From the NCBI GenBank assembly GCA_030427255.1, contig JAUHWY010000006.1, positions 83,848-147,847 of the forward strand: a stretch of DNA of 64,000 bases. Direction: 5' to 3'. The notes under the pieces were generated by a model, which was not told where the DNA came from, made no database searches, and worked only from the letters and a program-made list of their open reading frames with translations. Made by a program: the position numbers and the translations under genes. The DNA is from Bacteroidia bacterium. Lineage in GTDB: Bacteria; Bacteroidota; Bacteroidia; CAIKAF01. Positions 40,901 through 50,212 of the stretch are shown in pieces; the stretch's first letter is position 1; each line of letters begins with the position of its first letter.

Positions 40901-41248
40901 TCTTCCCTCCCGCGTCTTGACCGACAAGCTGGCAAAATCTTTGCCATCGTAATAGGCAGAAGCATAATAGTTGGGGACTCCGGGCGTAATGGTTTCCGGC
41001 TTTACCACATAGGGTATGGCCTTGGTCACCGGCGTTTCGCAGGCCGCAAGGGTAGCTGCAGTTACGCTGAAGCCAAGAAACTTCAGGAAGTCACGCCGGT
41101 TGGTTGACGTGGCATCCAATGCCTCGCCATCGCCTAGGAATTCATCCATAGGCACCTCGCCGGGAAATTCTTTCTCGCGATTGGCTACAAAGGCCGGATC
41201 TTGCTCCAGCTCTTCGTATCCTTTCCAGTACATTTTCTTGTTGCTCAT
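37982..41248 (-). CDS. actB: Alternative Complex III Fe-S/molybdopterin-like subunit ActB
   Basis: RRDFLKFLGFSVTAATLAAC near the N-terminus; CTGCGACVVSCHVENN, CQHCNHAPCETVCPV, CVGTRYCANNCPYKVRRFN, CSMCVQRIQAG, CAEACPANAI. His-rich C-terminus. Confidence 0.92.
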   Translation of the reverse strand: MSNKKMYWKGYEELEQDPAFVANREKEFPGEVPMDEFLGDGEALDATSTNRRDFLKFLGFSVTAATLAACETPVTKAIPYVVKPETITPGVPNYYASAYYDGKDFASLSVKTREGRPIKVKGNKHCSITHGGTNARIQASVLSLYDGKRAKSALKEGQPIAWSDADKEIITSLQKIADSGKKTVLLSHSIVSPSTKRAIAQFAEVYGNIEHISYDAVSWKSIRDAHREVMGKSIIPCLDFGKAKSIVSIGADFLNGWLFSTAYEHGYAEGRNPDNPHMSRHFQFETVMSLAGANADYRTMIKASEHGAAVVALHNYIASKLGQSKAGNAEVSFSEDIARAGDHLLSNKGKGLVVCGLNDKHAQGLVARINQMLGNYGHTLRTDHTVNLYQGNDAAAAKLAGRIAKGEVAGLIVYGCNPVYSMPNGAELAEAMKGLSLSVSFADRVEETQTQYLLPDHHSLESWNDHEAVTGRYTIQQPTIHPLFDTRQAQESFLVWTGQVRRGNKNNTNFRDFLKKQWQDGLFVGGEGLFFSDFWNSFLFDGVYTAKHNSSESAEAHTEAPVEGVDETVSSSFDAVAAAKALLNASTQGWEVVLYEKAGMGWGNHSNNPILQELPDPITRVTWDNYVTMAPSDMDELNLNKLMGQEQYAHVVKVTLNGKTVELPALAQPGQAPKTIGLALGYGRLFGRQEQKAIGANVFPMLQVSNGYLQTHALGAQVEATDARYQLAGTQTHHTMMGRDIIKETSFGEYQSNPQSGNAPKLLHTNIKELIPEGEHGAPVDKIDYWREFKMINHRWGMSIDLNACTGCGACVVSCHVENNVPVVGKDEIRRSRDMHWLRIDRYYTSDADPSTRYERGNKNHSAKEIPQANPRVAFQPVMCQHCNHAPCETVCPVLATTHSTEGLNQMTYNRCVGTRYCANNCPYKVRRFNWFSYHDNDKFDYYMNDDLGKMVLNPDVTVRARGVMEKCSMCVQRIQAGKLTAKSEGRMVKDGEIQTACAEACPANAIVFGDFNDDKGQLSKKSQEGRAYYLLEEVGVKPNIVYQTKVRNVEEAYGHAAHGHHGGGHDEAHGHSEAGHEEAAHDMPTGH

Positions 41249-41284
41249 ATCCGATTCCGGTCGGTTACTATTAGGAAAGAACGA

Positions 41285-42637
41285 TCAATAATGACATTTA
41301 GAACATTCAAGGCCACCGATTTTCTCTACGGTGAAGGCTTGGCCTTCGCGCATTTCGTATTCGCCTTTGTGTTCTTTGTAGTAATCGTGTAAGCGCTCGT
41401 AATAGCCGTTGCTGGCATATTGCACCTCCGTTTCACGGTGGCAGTTGATGCACCAACCCATGGTAAGAGGAGCGTATTGATACACTTCCTCCATTTCGGC
41501 CAACTCACCGTGGCAGGTAGTACATTCTACTTTACCCACTTTAACGTGTTGTGCATGACTAAAGAACGCATGATCAGGAAGCTTGTGGATTTGCACCCAT
41601 TCGATAGGCTTTTGGATGAAGGGTTCTACTTCCTTCATGGCCTTGTCGTCTCCCAAATAGGAAGCGAAAACAGCCTTCACCTCTTCGGGATCCATTTGTT
41701 GATAGTTTTCGAAATAGGCCAATTTTTCAGGATTCCATCCGATGGAAGCGTAGATTTTGGTAATCTCGTTTTTACCGTATTGAGGGCCTTCTTGCACGGC
41801 TTTGTGGCAATTCATACACACATTGGCCGAAGGGATGTTGGCGTGACGGCTTTTCTCTACAGTGGAGTGGCAATACTGACACTCGATTTTATTTTGCCCA
41901 ACGTGCAACTTATGAGAGAACTTAATGGGCTGAGCAGGCTGATATCCTTGGTAAATGCCAATGGTATTTAATCCGACAAAACCTTGGTAGGCTAAGTAAC
42001 TAACAATAACAATTGAGGCTACACCTACCACTTTTTTATTCTTGGCCGCCCAGGTAACGAAACGCCCCACGTAATCCGGCTTAAAATCGGGCAAGGGATC
42101 TTCTCCGGCCTTTTCGCGGCGCAGGTTTTCGAGCGCTTTGGTAACGTTGTTTAGCGAACGGGCGAGAATTAAGAGGATAATGGCGAACCCGATAAGGATG
42201 TAGGTGAGCGTATTATTGCTATCACTATTCTCCTCGGGGGTTAAAGGGTCGGGTGTAGTTGAAATGGTTGGATCTTCTTTTACCCCTTCCTCTACATACG
42301 CAAGAATCGACAAAATTTCATCGTCGGAGAGGTTAAAGGCCGGCATGACCGAACCGTTATACTCTTCAAAAAGCTTAGTTGCGTAGCTATCGCCGGTTTT
42401 TAGGTAATCGGAGGAATTCCGAATCCAAGCGATTAGATTGGCTTCCTCGTCCCAACGGTCACGCACTCCTGCGAGGCCGGGACCTACGAAACGTTTATCG
42501 GTGACGTAATGACACCGGGCACAGTTGGCTTTAAACAACTGTTCACCTTGTGCTATGTCTTGTGCCCGACCCTGTCCGGTTAGGGAAAGGAGCAGGAGCA
42601 TTACAAACCATCGGGTCATGCGCATTGCGTTACTCAT
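41285..42637 (-). CDS. actA: Alternative Complex III multiheme cytochrome ActA with N-terminal monoheme domain
   Basis: CXXCH motifs CARCH, CQYCH, CMNCH, CTTCH, CINCH, CSKCH (6); one central TM. Confidence 0.92.
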   Translation of the reverse strand: MSNAMRMTRWFVMLLLLSLTGQGRAQDIAQGEQLFKANCARCHYVTDKRFVGPGLAGVRDRWDEEANLIAWIRNSSDYLKTGDSYATKLFEEYNGSVMPAFNLSDDEILSILAYVEEGVKEDPTISTTPDPLTPEENSDSNNTLTYILIGFAIILLILARSLNNVTKALENLRREKAGEDPLPDFKPDYVGRFVTWAAKNKKVVGVASIVIVSYLAYQGFVGLNTIGIYQGYQPAQPIKFSHKLHVGQNKIECQYCHSTVEKSRHANIPSANVCMNCHKAVQEGPQYGKNEITKIYASIGWNPEKLAYFENYQQMDPEEVKAVFASYLGDDKAMKEVEPFIQKPIEWVQIHKLPDHAFFSHAQHVKVGKVECTTCHGELAEMEEVYQYAPLTMGWCINCHRETEVQYASNGYYERLHDYYKEHKGEYEMREGQAFTVEKIGGLECSKCHY

Positions 42638-42830
42638 AGAGCGAATTGTTGCCTCAATGTTAAAAAACCCTATTAAAGGATTGGTGCAAATTTATAGGAA
42701 AACACGTTCAATGGGTTATTTTGTTTGGAAAAAAACGCCTTTTAGGCTCTTTAGAATGATTCTAAACTACACTATACTTAGGTAGGGTGCTGTTATTGAA
42801 ACACATCGGAGATACCCCAAATAGGGGATT

Positions 42831-42993
42831 TTTTTTGGGCAAGGGACCGGCACGGATACCCAGCCTCCGGAAAAAGCTACAAAGGCGCAAAAAGCGGTGT
42901 GGAGCTTGCGGAACGCCCGCTTTAGGCTTGCCTTTGTGCTTTTTTCGGAGGCTGCGTAGCAGGGAGGGCCCGACCCTTTAGGGTTGCCCCCAA
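42831..42993 (-). repeat. GC-rich palindromic intergenic element, copy E
   Basis: Long imperfect hairpin: CAGCCTCCGGAAAAAGCTACAAAGGC (from 42861) / GCCTTTGTGCTTTTTTCGGAGGCTG (to 42954). Conserved motif TGTGGAGCTTGCGGAACG at 42898-42915, at the tip. Confidence 0.75.
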
Positions 42994-43015
42994 GCCAAAA
43001 TTAACTTAGGCTGCT

Positions 43016-43023
43016 TACCTTTG
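43016..43023 (+). promoter_or_regulatory. TAnnTTTG promoter element
   Basis: TACCTTTG, 25 nt before the ATG at 43049. Confidence 0.5.
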
Positions 43024-43048
43024 TTTACCATTACACCCGAAAGAAAAC

Positions 43049-45202
43049 ATGCATTTTATGGCTAGACTTCGCATTCCAAAACCGGCTAAAGCCCTCCTTT
43101 TTGTATTCGCATTGCTTCTTTTTTTCAAGCAAGGAAAGGCCGACGAGGGCATGTGGTTGCCCATGCATGTAAAAAACTACATTGAGGTAATGCGTCAAAA
43201 AGGCTGTTTGCTGAGTGCCGAAGACATTTACAGCCTCAATAAAGCCAGTTTAAAAGATGCTATTGTACATTTTGGCGGATTTTGTACCGGAGAGCTGGTT
43301 TCGTCTCAAGGTCTGGTGTTTACCAACCACCATTGCGGCTACGATGCCATTGCCTCCCTTTCGAGTCCCGAGCATAACTACCTCGATTCGGGCTATTGGG
43401 CCCCAAGTTTTGAAAAAGAGCTTCCTGCGGAAGGACTTTTTGTCACCTTTTTGGTGCGCATGGAAGACGTAACCGATCGCGTGCGTTATGCCAAAGACAA
43501 AGACGAAGCCATTAAACGGATTGTACAGGAAGTGGAGTCCGATGGTAAGTATACGGCCAGAGTTACTCCTATTCTATATGAGCATCAATACATTCTTTGG
43601 GTGTATCAAACCTTTGAAGATGTCCGTTTTGTAGGCACGCCACCGGCCTCCATTGGAAAATTTGGCGGCGATACCGACAACTGGATGTGGCCACGTCATA
43701 CGGGTGACTTCTCCGTGTTCAGGGTGTATGCCGATGCCAACAACGAGCCTGCGGCCTACAGTCCTGACAACAAGCCTTATCAACCCAAGCACTTCTTGCC
43801 TATTTCATTGGCAGGAATTTCTCCCGGAGATTTCACCATGATTATGGGATTCCCGGCACGCACCACCCGCTACCTTCCTTTACCGGCCATGGAATTTAAG
43901 GTTAAGGAACAATACCCGGCGCTAAAAAGCATGTTTGCCGCCATGTTGCGCATCATGGAACGGGATATGGCTGCCGACATTCGCGTGAAATTGGCCTTGG
44001 CAAGTACGCAAGCCCGTTTTGCCAACTCCGAAAAATACTATCAAGGCGTTATGGAAGCCATGCGCGATGCCGGCATTTGGGAGCAACGGCAGGCCTTTGA
44101 GTCCGGGCTGGAAGCTTGGGCTGCAAATCAGGAAGGCGACATGAAAACCGTGGTAAAAGATTTTAGAGCCTTGTACGAAAGCGCCCAAAGCAGCATGATG
44201 CAAGGTTTGGCGATACGCTTGGTGCAATCCTTAAATCCGGTATTGGCAAGAGGCAAGGCCTTGTACTCTCTGTACCGCAAGCTAAGTGAGGGAAAAGACG
44301 AGGAAGCCCAGGCATTGGCTGACCAACTGAAAAAAAGGCTGGAACGCAGCTTTGAGAACGACCAGCCTGCTACCTACCGAAAAGTGTTGGGTGCACTCCT
44401 GAAGCAATACAAATTCTCGGTGCCCGCCGAACGCATTCCCGATTGGATGAACAGCAAGGAAGTGGCCAAACTAAAAAGCCCGGAGGGCGGCGACAGGTAC
44501 CAAGCCATGGCCAACTATATTTACGACGAGTCTTTTTTAGCTACTCAGGAAAAGCTTATGCGCTTTTTGTCCAAACCAAGCGCCAAAGACTTAGAAAAGG
44601 ACCCCGGTTTTTTGCTGGCCAAAGATTTTGTGAAGCTGGAAACAGAAATCGAAGCCGCTACGGCTTACTTTAACAGCAGAGAAGAACAGTTGCTGCACCT
44701 TTGGATGGAGGCTTGGATGAAATACCAGCCCAACCGCAACTTTTATCCGGACGCCAACTCTACGCTTAGACTCACTTATGGGACAGTGGAGGCCTACGAT
44801 CCCAGAGATGCGGTTGAGTATAGTGCTACCACGAGCCACGAAGGCTTGTTGGAAAAAGAAATTCCCGGCGACCATGAATTTGATTTGCCTGCAAGATTGA
44901 AATCCCTCCTTAAAAAGCGTGATTTTGGGCCTTATGCCAACGGTTCGGGTGACCTCCAAGTAAATTTTTTGAGCAACAACGACATTACCGGAGGAAACTC
45001 AGGAAGCCCGGTCATCAATGCCAAAGGCCAATTGGTGGGTATAGCTTTTGACGGGAACTGGGAAAGCATGGCCGGAGATATTGTATTTGACCCGCGCTAC
45101 AAGCGTACCATTTCGGTAGACATACGCTATGTGCTATTTGTGATGGATAAGCTGGGCGGTGCTCAACGTCTGCTTGACGAACTTACTATCGTGAAAAACT
45201 AA
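43049..45202 (+). CDS. S46 family peptidase (DPP7/DPP11 type)
   Basis: GFCTGELVSSQGLVFTNHHCGYDAI (His) and NDITGGNSGSPVINAKGQLVGIAFDGNWESMAGD (Ser). Confidence 0.94.
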   Translation: MHFMARLRIPKPAKALLFVFALLLFFKQGKADEGMWLPMHVKNYIEVMRQKGCLLSAEDIYSLNKASLKDAIVHFGGFCTGELVSSQGLVFTNHHCGYDAIASLSSPEHNYLDSGYWAPSFEKELPAEGLFVTFLVRMEDVTDRVRYAKDKDEAIKRIVQEVESDGKYTARVTPILYEHQYILWVYQTFEDVRFVGTPPASIGKFGGDTDNWMWPRHTGDFSVFRVYADANNEPAAYSPDNKPYQPKHFLPISLAGISPGDFTMIMGFPARTTRYLPLPAMEFKVKEQYPALKSMFAAMLRIMERDMAADIRVKLALASTQARFANSEKYYQGVMEAMRDAGIWEQRQAFESGLEAWAANQEGDMKTVVKDFRALYESAQSSMMQGLAIRLVQSLNPVLARGKALYSLYRKLSEGKDEEAQALADQLKKRLERSFENDQPATYRKVLGALLKQYKFSVPAERIPDWMNSKEVAKLKSPEGGDRYQAMANYIYDESFLATQEKLMRFLSKPSAKDLEKDPGFLLAKDFVKLETEIEAATAYFNSREEQLLHLWMEAWMKYQPNRNFYPDANSTLRLTYGTVEAYDPRDAVEYSATTSHEGLLEKEIPGDHEFDLPARLKSLLKKRDFGPYANGSGDLQVNFLSNNDITGGNSGSPVINAKGQLVGIAFDGNWESMAGDIVFDPRYKRTISVDIRYVLFVMDKLGGAQRLLDELTIVKN

Positions 45203-45237
45203 GTGTGGTAGGGCTTGTGCAAGGAAGGGGCTTTTTG

Positions 45238-45245
45238 TAAATTTG
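45238..45245 (+). promoter_or_regulatory. TAnnTTTG promoter element
   Basis: TAAATTTG, 4 nt before the ATG at 45250. Confidence 0.55.
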
Positions 45246-45249
45246 TAGT

Positions 45250-47514
45250 ATGTCCGATCCTGAACAATCCCAACAGGACCCTGCCCAACTTGCTGAAGCC
45301 TTTTTAAACCACACCAATGCGCATGTTTTTCTAACCGGAAAAGCGGGCACAGGAAAAACCACCTTTTTGCATCGCATTCGGGAGGCTGCCCACAAGCGTA
45401 TGCTTATTACCGCACCCACAGGAATTGCAGCGCTCAATGCACGAGGCGTAACCTTGCATGCCCAATTTCAACTGCCTCCTTGCACCTATTTACCCGACAG
45501 GGTTGCTCCGGTGTTTGACGGCCCGGTACGCATCGAAACGGCCCAATCCCTGCTGCGTCATTTTCGCATGAGTCGGCAAAAAAGACTAGCCATTCGGGAA
45601 GCAGAACTGTTGGTGATTGATGAGGTGAGTATGCTTCGTGCCGATACCCTAGATGCCATAGATCAGGTACTGCGCTATGTGCGCCGCGACGCCCGACCTT
45701 TTGGAGGAATACAGCTTTTGCTCATTGGCGATATGATGCAGCTGCCGCCCGTAATTAAAGACGAAGAATACAGCTATTTGCGGCCGTATTACCCCGACGG
45801 ACTTTATTTTTTTCATGCCAGAGCCCTCAAAGAAAACCCTCCGGTATATATAGAACTCGAAAAAATATACCGGCAAAGCGATAGAAAATTCACCGACCTG
45901 CTCAACCGTTTAAGGTACAATCAAACCGCACCGGAAGATTTGGAAACGCTCAACCGCTATTTCCAGCCCGATTTCCGTCCCGACATGGACGAGCAATACA
46001 TAACCCTCACCACGCACAATTATCTGGCCAAACGCATTAACGAACACGGCCTTAGAAGCATTCCAGAACCTGTGTTTCGCTTTGAAGCAGAAATTCAAGG
46101 GGATTTTCCGGAAAGTATGTACCCCTGCCCCATAGATTTATTGCTGAAAGAAGGGGCGCAAGTCATGTTCATCAAGAACGATCCCAGCGGTATGGGGCGT
46201 TTCTACAACGGCAAGCTGGGTCGGGTTACCTCCTTAGGGGAATCCCACATTACCGTAAAAACCGAAGAAGGCCAGTTTATTGATGTCGAAAGCTATACCT
46301 GGCAAAACCTTAGGTATTTGGTGTCGGAAAAAACCGGAGAAATAGAAGAAGAAGAAATCGGAAGCTTTAAGCAGTTTCCCTTGCAGCTGGCCTGGGCCAT
46401 TACCATACACAAAAGCCAAGGCCTGACTTTTGAAAAAGCCGTATTGGATGTGCAGCAAGTGTTTGCCTCCGGACAGGCCTATGTGGCACTTTCGAGGTTA
46501 ACCGGCCTGCAGGGACTGGTGCTTACCAGCCCTTTCCCGGAGTCGGGAATCGACATTCCACTGCCCTTGCAGGATTTTGAATCTACCAAACCCCAAGCCA
46601 CGGCACTTGCCAAGGAATACAGTCAGGCGGCCTGGTCCTATTTGTTCGAATTTAGCCGCCAGTCCTTCGACTTCACGCGTCTTGGAAAGGTTTTTCAAGA
46701 ACATTACGAAAGCTATTTGCAGGCAGGTGCCAAAGCCGCAAAAGCACCCTATCGCGAGTGGGCTTGGGCCATGGCTTCGCGGGCGCCGGAGTGGCAAAAG
46801 GCGGCCTCAGCTTTTGGGAATCAGCTCTGGCAACTTTTTCATCAAGAACAGCCCGATTTGGCCTTTATATTGCAACGCTTGCAAGCCGCCCGTGCCTATT
46901 TTGAGCCCAAATTCAGGGAATGGAGCCTTGAACTGCTTCAGCACCACAGCGAATTGGGCCAAGCCAGCCGCAACAAGAGCTATGCCGCCGAAGTCAAAGA
47001 TTTGGAGCTGCAAGTGTTTCAGCAAATAAAAAACTTTTCCAAAGCCTGCTTGCTGGCCCAAGCCATTTTAGAAAACAAACCCATGGGCAAACAAGCTTGG
47101 GAAGCCGCATTTAAACCCGCTTGGAGAGAAGCTTGGATACAAGAGCTTGAACAACAGCAAAAAGAAAAACCGGCAAAAGCCAAGTCAGGAAAAATCAAAA
47201 AAGGCGAGACCTTCGAAACCACCTTTGCCTTATACCAACAAGATATGTCGGTAGAAGCCATAGCAGCTGAAAGAGGGCTGGCCGTAAGTACCATAGAAGG
47301 GCACTTTGCACGTTTAATTGCTCAAGGAAAAATCCCCATAGACCGATTGGTAGCCCCCGATGACTTAGAAGCTTTGGAAGAACTCCTTAAAGAACATCCC
47401 AACGCCAAACTTGAAGAACTTAGGGAGATCTCCGGCCGACCCAACTTACGCTATGCCCACCTTAGGGTGATTCAGGAAATGAAAAAACACCAAGAAGCCC
47501 TTTCTAAAGAATGA
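45250..47514 (+). CDS. PIF1-like helicase with C-terminal helix-turn-helix region
   Basis: VFLTGKAGTGKTTFLHRI, ITAPTGIAALNARGVTLHAQF, LLVIDEVSMLRADTLDAID, AWAITIHKSQGLTFEKAVLD, YVALSRLTGLQGLVLTSP; C-terminal YQQDMSVEAIAAERGLAVSTIEGHFARLIAQG. Confidence 0.9.
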   Translation: MSDPEQSQQDPAQLAEAFLNHTNAHVFLTGKAGTGKTTFLHRIREAAHKRMLITAPTGIAALNARGVTLHAQFQLPPCTYLPDRVAPVFDGPVRIETAQSLLRHFRMSRQKRLAIREAELLVIDEVSMLRADTLDAIDQVLRYVRRDARPFGGIQLLLIGDMMQLPPVIKDEEYSYLRPYYPDGLYFFHARALKENPPVYIELEKIYRQSDRKFTDLLNRLRYNQTAPEDLETLNRYFQPDFRPDMDEQYITLTTHNYLAKRINEHGLRSIPEPVFRFEAEIQGDFPESMYPCPIDLLLKEGAQVMFIKNDPSGMGRFYNGKLGRVTSLGESHITVKTEEGQFIDVESYTWQNLRYLVSEKTGEIEEEEIGSFKQFPLQLAWAITIHKSQGLTFEKAVLDVQQVFASGQAYVALSRLTGLQGLVLTSPFPESGIDIPLPLQDFESTKPQATALAKEYSQAAWSYLFEFSRQSFDFTRLGKVFQEHYESYLQAGAKAAKAPYREWAWAMASRAPEWQKAASAFGNQLWQLFHQEQPDLAFILQRLQAARAYFEPKFREWSLELLQHHSELGQASRNKSYAAEVKDLELQVFQQIKNFSKACLLAQAILENKPMGKQAWEAAFKPAWREAWIQELEQQQKEKPAKAKSGKIKKGETFETTFALYQQDMSVEAIAAERGLAVSTIEGHFARLIAQGKIPIDRLVAPDDLEALEELLKEHPNAKLEELREISGRPNLRYAHLRVIQEMKKHQEALSKE

Positions 47515-48371
47515 ATTCCATTACCAAGGCAATTGCTCCACTGCTTCAAGGCTTGCTCATCTTAGCCATGGCTAGCCTCTGCTCTTTTGCGCTGCACACC
47601 CATAAGAAACCGAAAGACCCCCTGCCGCCCGGCTGCTTGGAAATAAGCCCAAACCTCTATGGCGACCAGCACGAAATCACCAACATGGCCTACCGGGAAT
47701 ACCTCTATTATTTAAAAAGCCTGTTGGGGCAACACCACCCGGCATTTGAAACCGCTTTGCCCGACACTTCGGTGTTCCATGCCTTACAAACCCCTACGCC
47801 CCCCGGTTTCTACACTACCTACTTTTCCCATGCCGATTACGCCGAACACCCTGTATTGGGCCTAAGTTGGGAACAAGCCATCGCATTCAGCTACTGGCGC
47901 AGTGAAATGGTATTTAAACAGCTGCTGCTCAAACAAAAAAAACTGGCGCCGGCCTGGGAAAACACACCACTAAGCATTAGCGGCTATTTCACCGCAAGAA
48001 TGGAAGGCATCACCCTGGATACCACCCTCCGAATTCCCTGGTACAGCCTGCCAAGTCCCGAAGATTTGTTGGCCATGGAAAAACACAGCAAAGCCATAAG
48101 CAACAGCCAAACAAGCCCCTTGCCCAACCACTGCCGAAGCCATGGCAAAAAGAAAGGCTTTTATGGCCTCGGCGATAACGTTTCCGAAATGACCAACAGC
48201 CCCGGCCAAGCCTATGGAGGCAACTTTTTACAAGGAGCAGCCTCTGTGGCCGATGCCCCAAAAAGCTATGAAAAACCGACGGTTTGGTTGGGTTTCCGCA
48301 ACGTATGCAGGTGGATTTCCTGGACCGAATACCGCGCCCTGCAAAGCAAAGCCCTAAACGGAGAAGACTAA
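47511..48371 (+). CDS. Formylglycine-generating-enzyme-like (SUMF1/GldJ/GldK-like) secreted protein
   Basis: EITNMAYREYLYYL, HPVLGLSWEQAIAFSYWRSEM, GLGDNVSEMTNSPGQAYGGNF, WLGFRNVCRW. Confidence 0.75.
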   Translation: MNSITKAIAPLLQGLLILAMASLCSFALHTHKKPKDPLPPGCLEISPNLYGDQHEITNMAYREYLYYLKSLLGQHHPAFETALPDTSVFHALQTPTPPGFYTTYFSHADYAEHPVLGLSWEQAIAFSYWRSEMVFKQLLLKQKKLAPAWENTPLSISGYFTARMEGITLDTTLRIPWYSLPSPEDLLAMEKHSKAISNSQTSPLPNHCRSHGKKKGFYGLGDNVSEMTNSPGQAYGGNFLQGAASVADAPKSYEKPTVWLGFRNVCRWISWTEYRALQSKALNGED

Positions 48372-48420
48372 GCCCAGCTTTGAACGTATAGAACACCATT
48401 TTCTTAAAGCAATGGGTCTT

Positions 48421-48600
48421 GGTTTTTTGGGCCCCGGTTCCAAAAAAGTGCATTACTCCGCATCCTGCCCCTGCTTCGGTCATGGCCGGCTGGGGCCGGC
48501 CGCAGCGGGGCTGCCGGGTGCTTCCGTTGGTCGCAGCCTCGCCCACGCTGCGGCAAGGCCCCAACCAACCATGGCCCTCCGCCGGGCAGGGGGGCCTTCC
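48421..48600 (+). repeat. GC-rich palindromic intergenic element, copy F
   Basis: TTTTTTGGGCCCCGGTTCCAAAA start and GGCAGGGGGGCC end. Arms GGGGCC..GCCGCAGCG (48492-48507) / CGCTGCGGC..GGCCCC (48546-48562); tip motif variant CTTCCGTTGGTCGCAGCCTC. Confidence 0.75.
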
Positions 48601-48618
48601 GCTTGAAGTGCTTTTATT

Positions 48619-50193
48619 TTACTTTTTAAGCTTATGATGCACCAACCCATACAACCAAAGCAAGGGTGCCAACAACAAACACAAACGACCCATCCAATCT
48701 CCACTCCGGGTATAAAGGGTCAACTCGCTGTTTAGCTGAATGTTATCTTTCACCCAGCCCGTTTCTAAATAACCCAAAGTGCCATAGCTGTCGCCCCGTT
48801 GGTTAATAAAGCCACTAATGCCTGTGTTGGCCGAACGAGCCACCGAACGCCGGTTTTCTATAGCACGCAAACGAGTATAGGCCAATAACTGTTTATGGCC
48901 GGGAGTATTGCCCCACCAAGCATCGTTGGTAATAACCGTAATGCAGCTGGCTCCTTTCCGCATGTACTCGGTAACAAAATCCCCATACACCGACTCGTAG
49001 CAAATTACCGGTGCAGCTACCAATCCTTCAACGGTGGGATGCGGAAAAACACTACGCTCTTTTTGCTTTCCCATATCGCCCACCCCATGAATGTTTTTCA
49101 ATAACGTTTCTTGAAAAGGCTTTAAAACCTCTGCAAAAGGAAAGGTTTCGGGTCCGGGCACCAACTTAGACTTATGGTAAATAGCCTGACTCCCATCCGG
49201 GTTCAGCTGCAAAGCACTGTTGTAGTCCTCTATAAAATCTCCGTTAGGCAACACCTTGGCCGATAAGGGAGGGGGGCCCTCAGCGTAAGGAAAGGTTTGG
49301 ATATAATACACCCCTGTTATCACCGACAATTCAGGCCTGCTTTCCATCAAAGCCCTATAAAACCGAAGCTTTGAAGTAGATCCTGCATCCTGATGCCAAA
49401 CTGCGGAAGGAACCGCGGTCTCCGGAAACAATACCAAACGAGTTTCCGGCCCAATGGCTTGTTGAGCTAAATTGGTCATGGCCTCTGCCTGAACAACAGC
49501 GCTGGTTTTAAACTTTTCGGTATAGGGATCTATGTTGGGCTGTACGGCAACCACTTCCACGGCCGGCCCTTTATCCTCCCAAGTAAAATAACGTATTAAG
49601 CTCCACGCGGAGGGAACCAAAACCACCAAAAGAGAAGGAACAAAAGCAACCACTCGGCGGGGCTTGCTGCGCAAGGCTTTCCAAATAAACATATTGACCA
49701 CTAAAACCCAAAGCGTTCCACCCATAACGCCTGTCCATTCATACCACTGAATCATTGGATACCAGGCGGCAAAACCATTGCCCAACTGCAGCCAAGGCCA
49801 GCTTAAATCCCAATTGAGGTGGGCATACTCAAAAGCCAGCCAAAAAAATACCAAACTCACTTTTCCGCGAAAAGCACCCAAACGTCCTGCGGTTTTAAAG
49901 TAAAGCAAGAACACCAAAGCCATAAATAGGGCATTGCACACAATGGCTAGTATGGCTCCTCCGGCTGTGGAATTCCAAACCCACCATGTGGTGAGGGCAT
50001 TGAACAGCAAAAAACCCGACCAAGAAAGCATAAAAAACCGCAGCCCTTTTTTGGATGCCCCATCCTTTCGGATATGTTCTTCGAGCCAAAACAAGGGTAC
50101 TAAGGCTACAAAAAGCAGCAAAGGAATTCCATGAACCGGCCAAGCCAAGGCCAATAGAACACCGGAAAGCAGAGGGGCAAGTATGCTTCGCAT
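48619..50193 (-). CDS. lnt: Apolipoprotein N-acyltransferase
   Basis: VAVQPNIDPYTEKF, RLVLFPETAVPSAVW, KSKLVPGPETFPF, VICYESVYGDFVTEYMRKGASCITVITNDAWWGNTPGHKQLLAYTRLRAIENRR. Confidence 0.94.
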   Translation of the reverse strand: MRSILAPLLSGVLLALAWPVHGIPLLLFVALVPLFWLEEHIRKDGASKKGLRFFMLSWSGFLLFNALTTWWVWNSTAGGAILAIVCNALFMALVFLLYFKTAGRLGAFRGKVSLVFFWLAFEYAHLNWDLSWPWLQLGNGFAAWYPMIQWYEWTGVMGGTLWVLVVNMFIWKALRSKPRRVVAFVPSLLVVLVPSAWSLIRYFTWEDKGPAVEVVAVQPNIDPYTEKFKTSAVVQAEAMTNLAQQAIGPETRLVLFPETAVPSAVWHQDAGSTSKLRFYRALMESRPELSVITGVYYIQTFPYAEGPPPLSAKVLPNGDFIEDYNSALQLNPDGSQAIYHKSKLVPGPETFPFAEVLKPFQETLLKNIHGVGDMGKQKERSVFPHPTVEGLVAAPVICYESVYGDFVTEYMRKGASCITVITNDAWWGNTPGHKQLLAYTRLRAIENRRSVARSANTGISGFINQRGDSYGTLGYLETGWVKDNIQLNSELTLYTRSGDWMGRLCLLLAPLLWLYGLVHHKLKK

Positions 50194-50212
50194 CCCCCGA
50201 AATTAGGCAATT

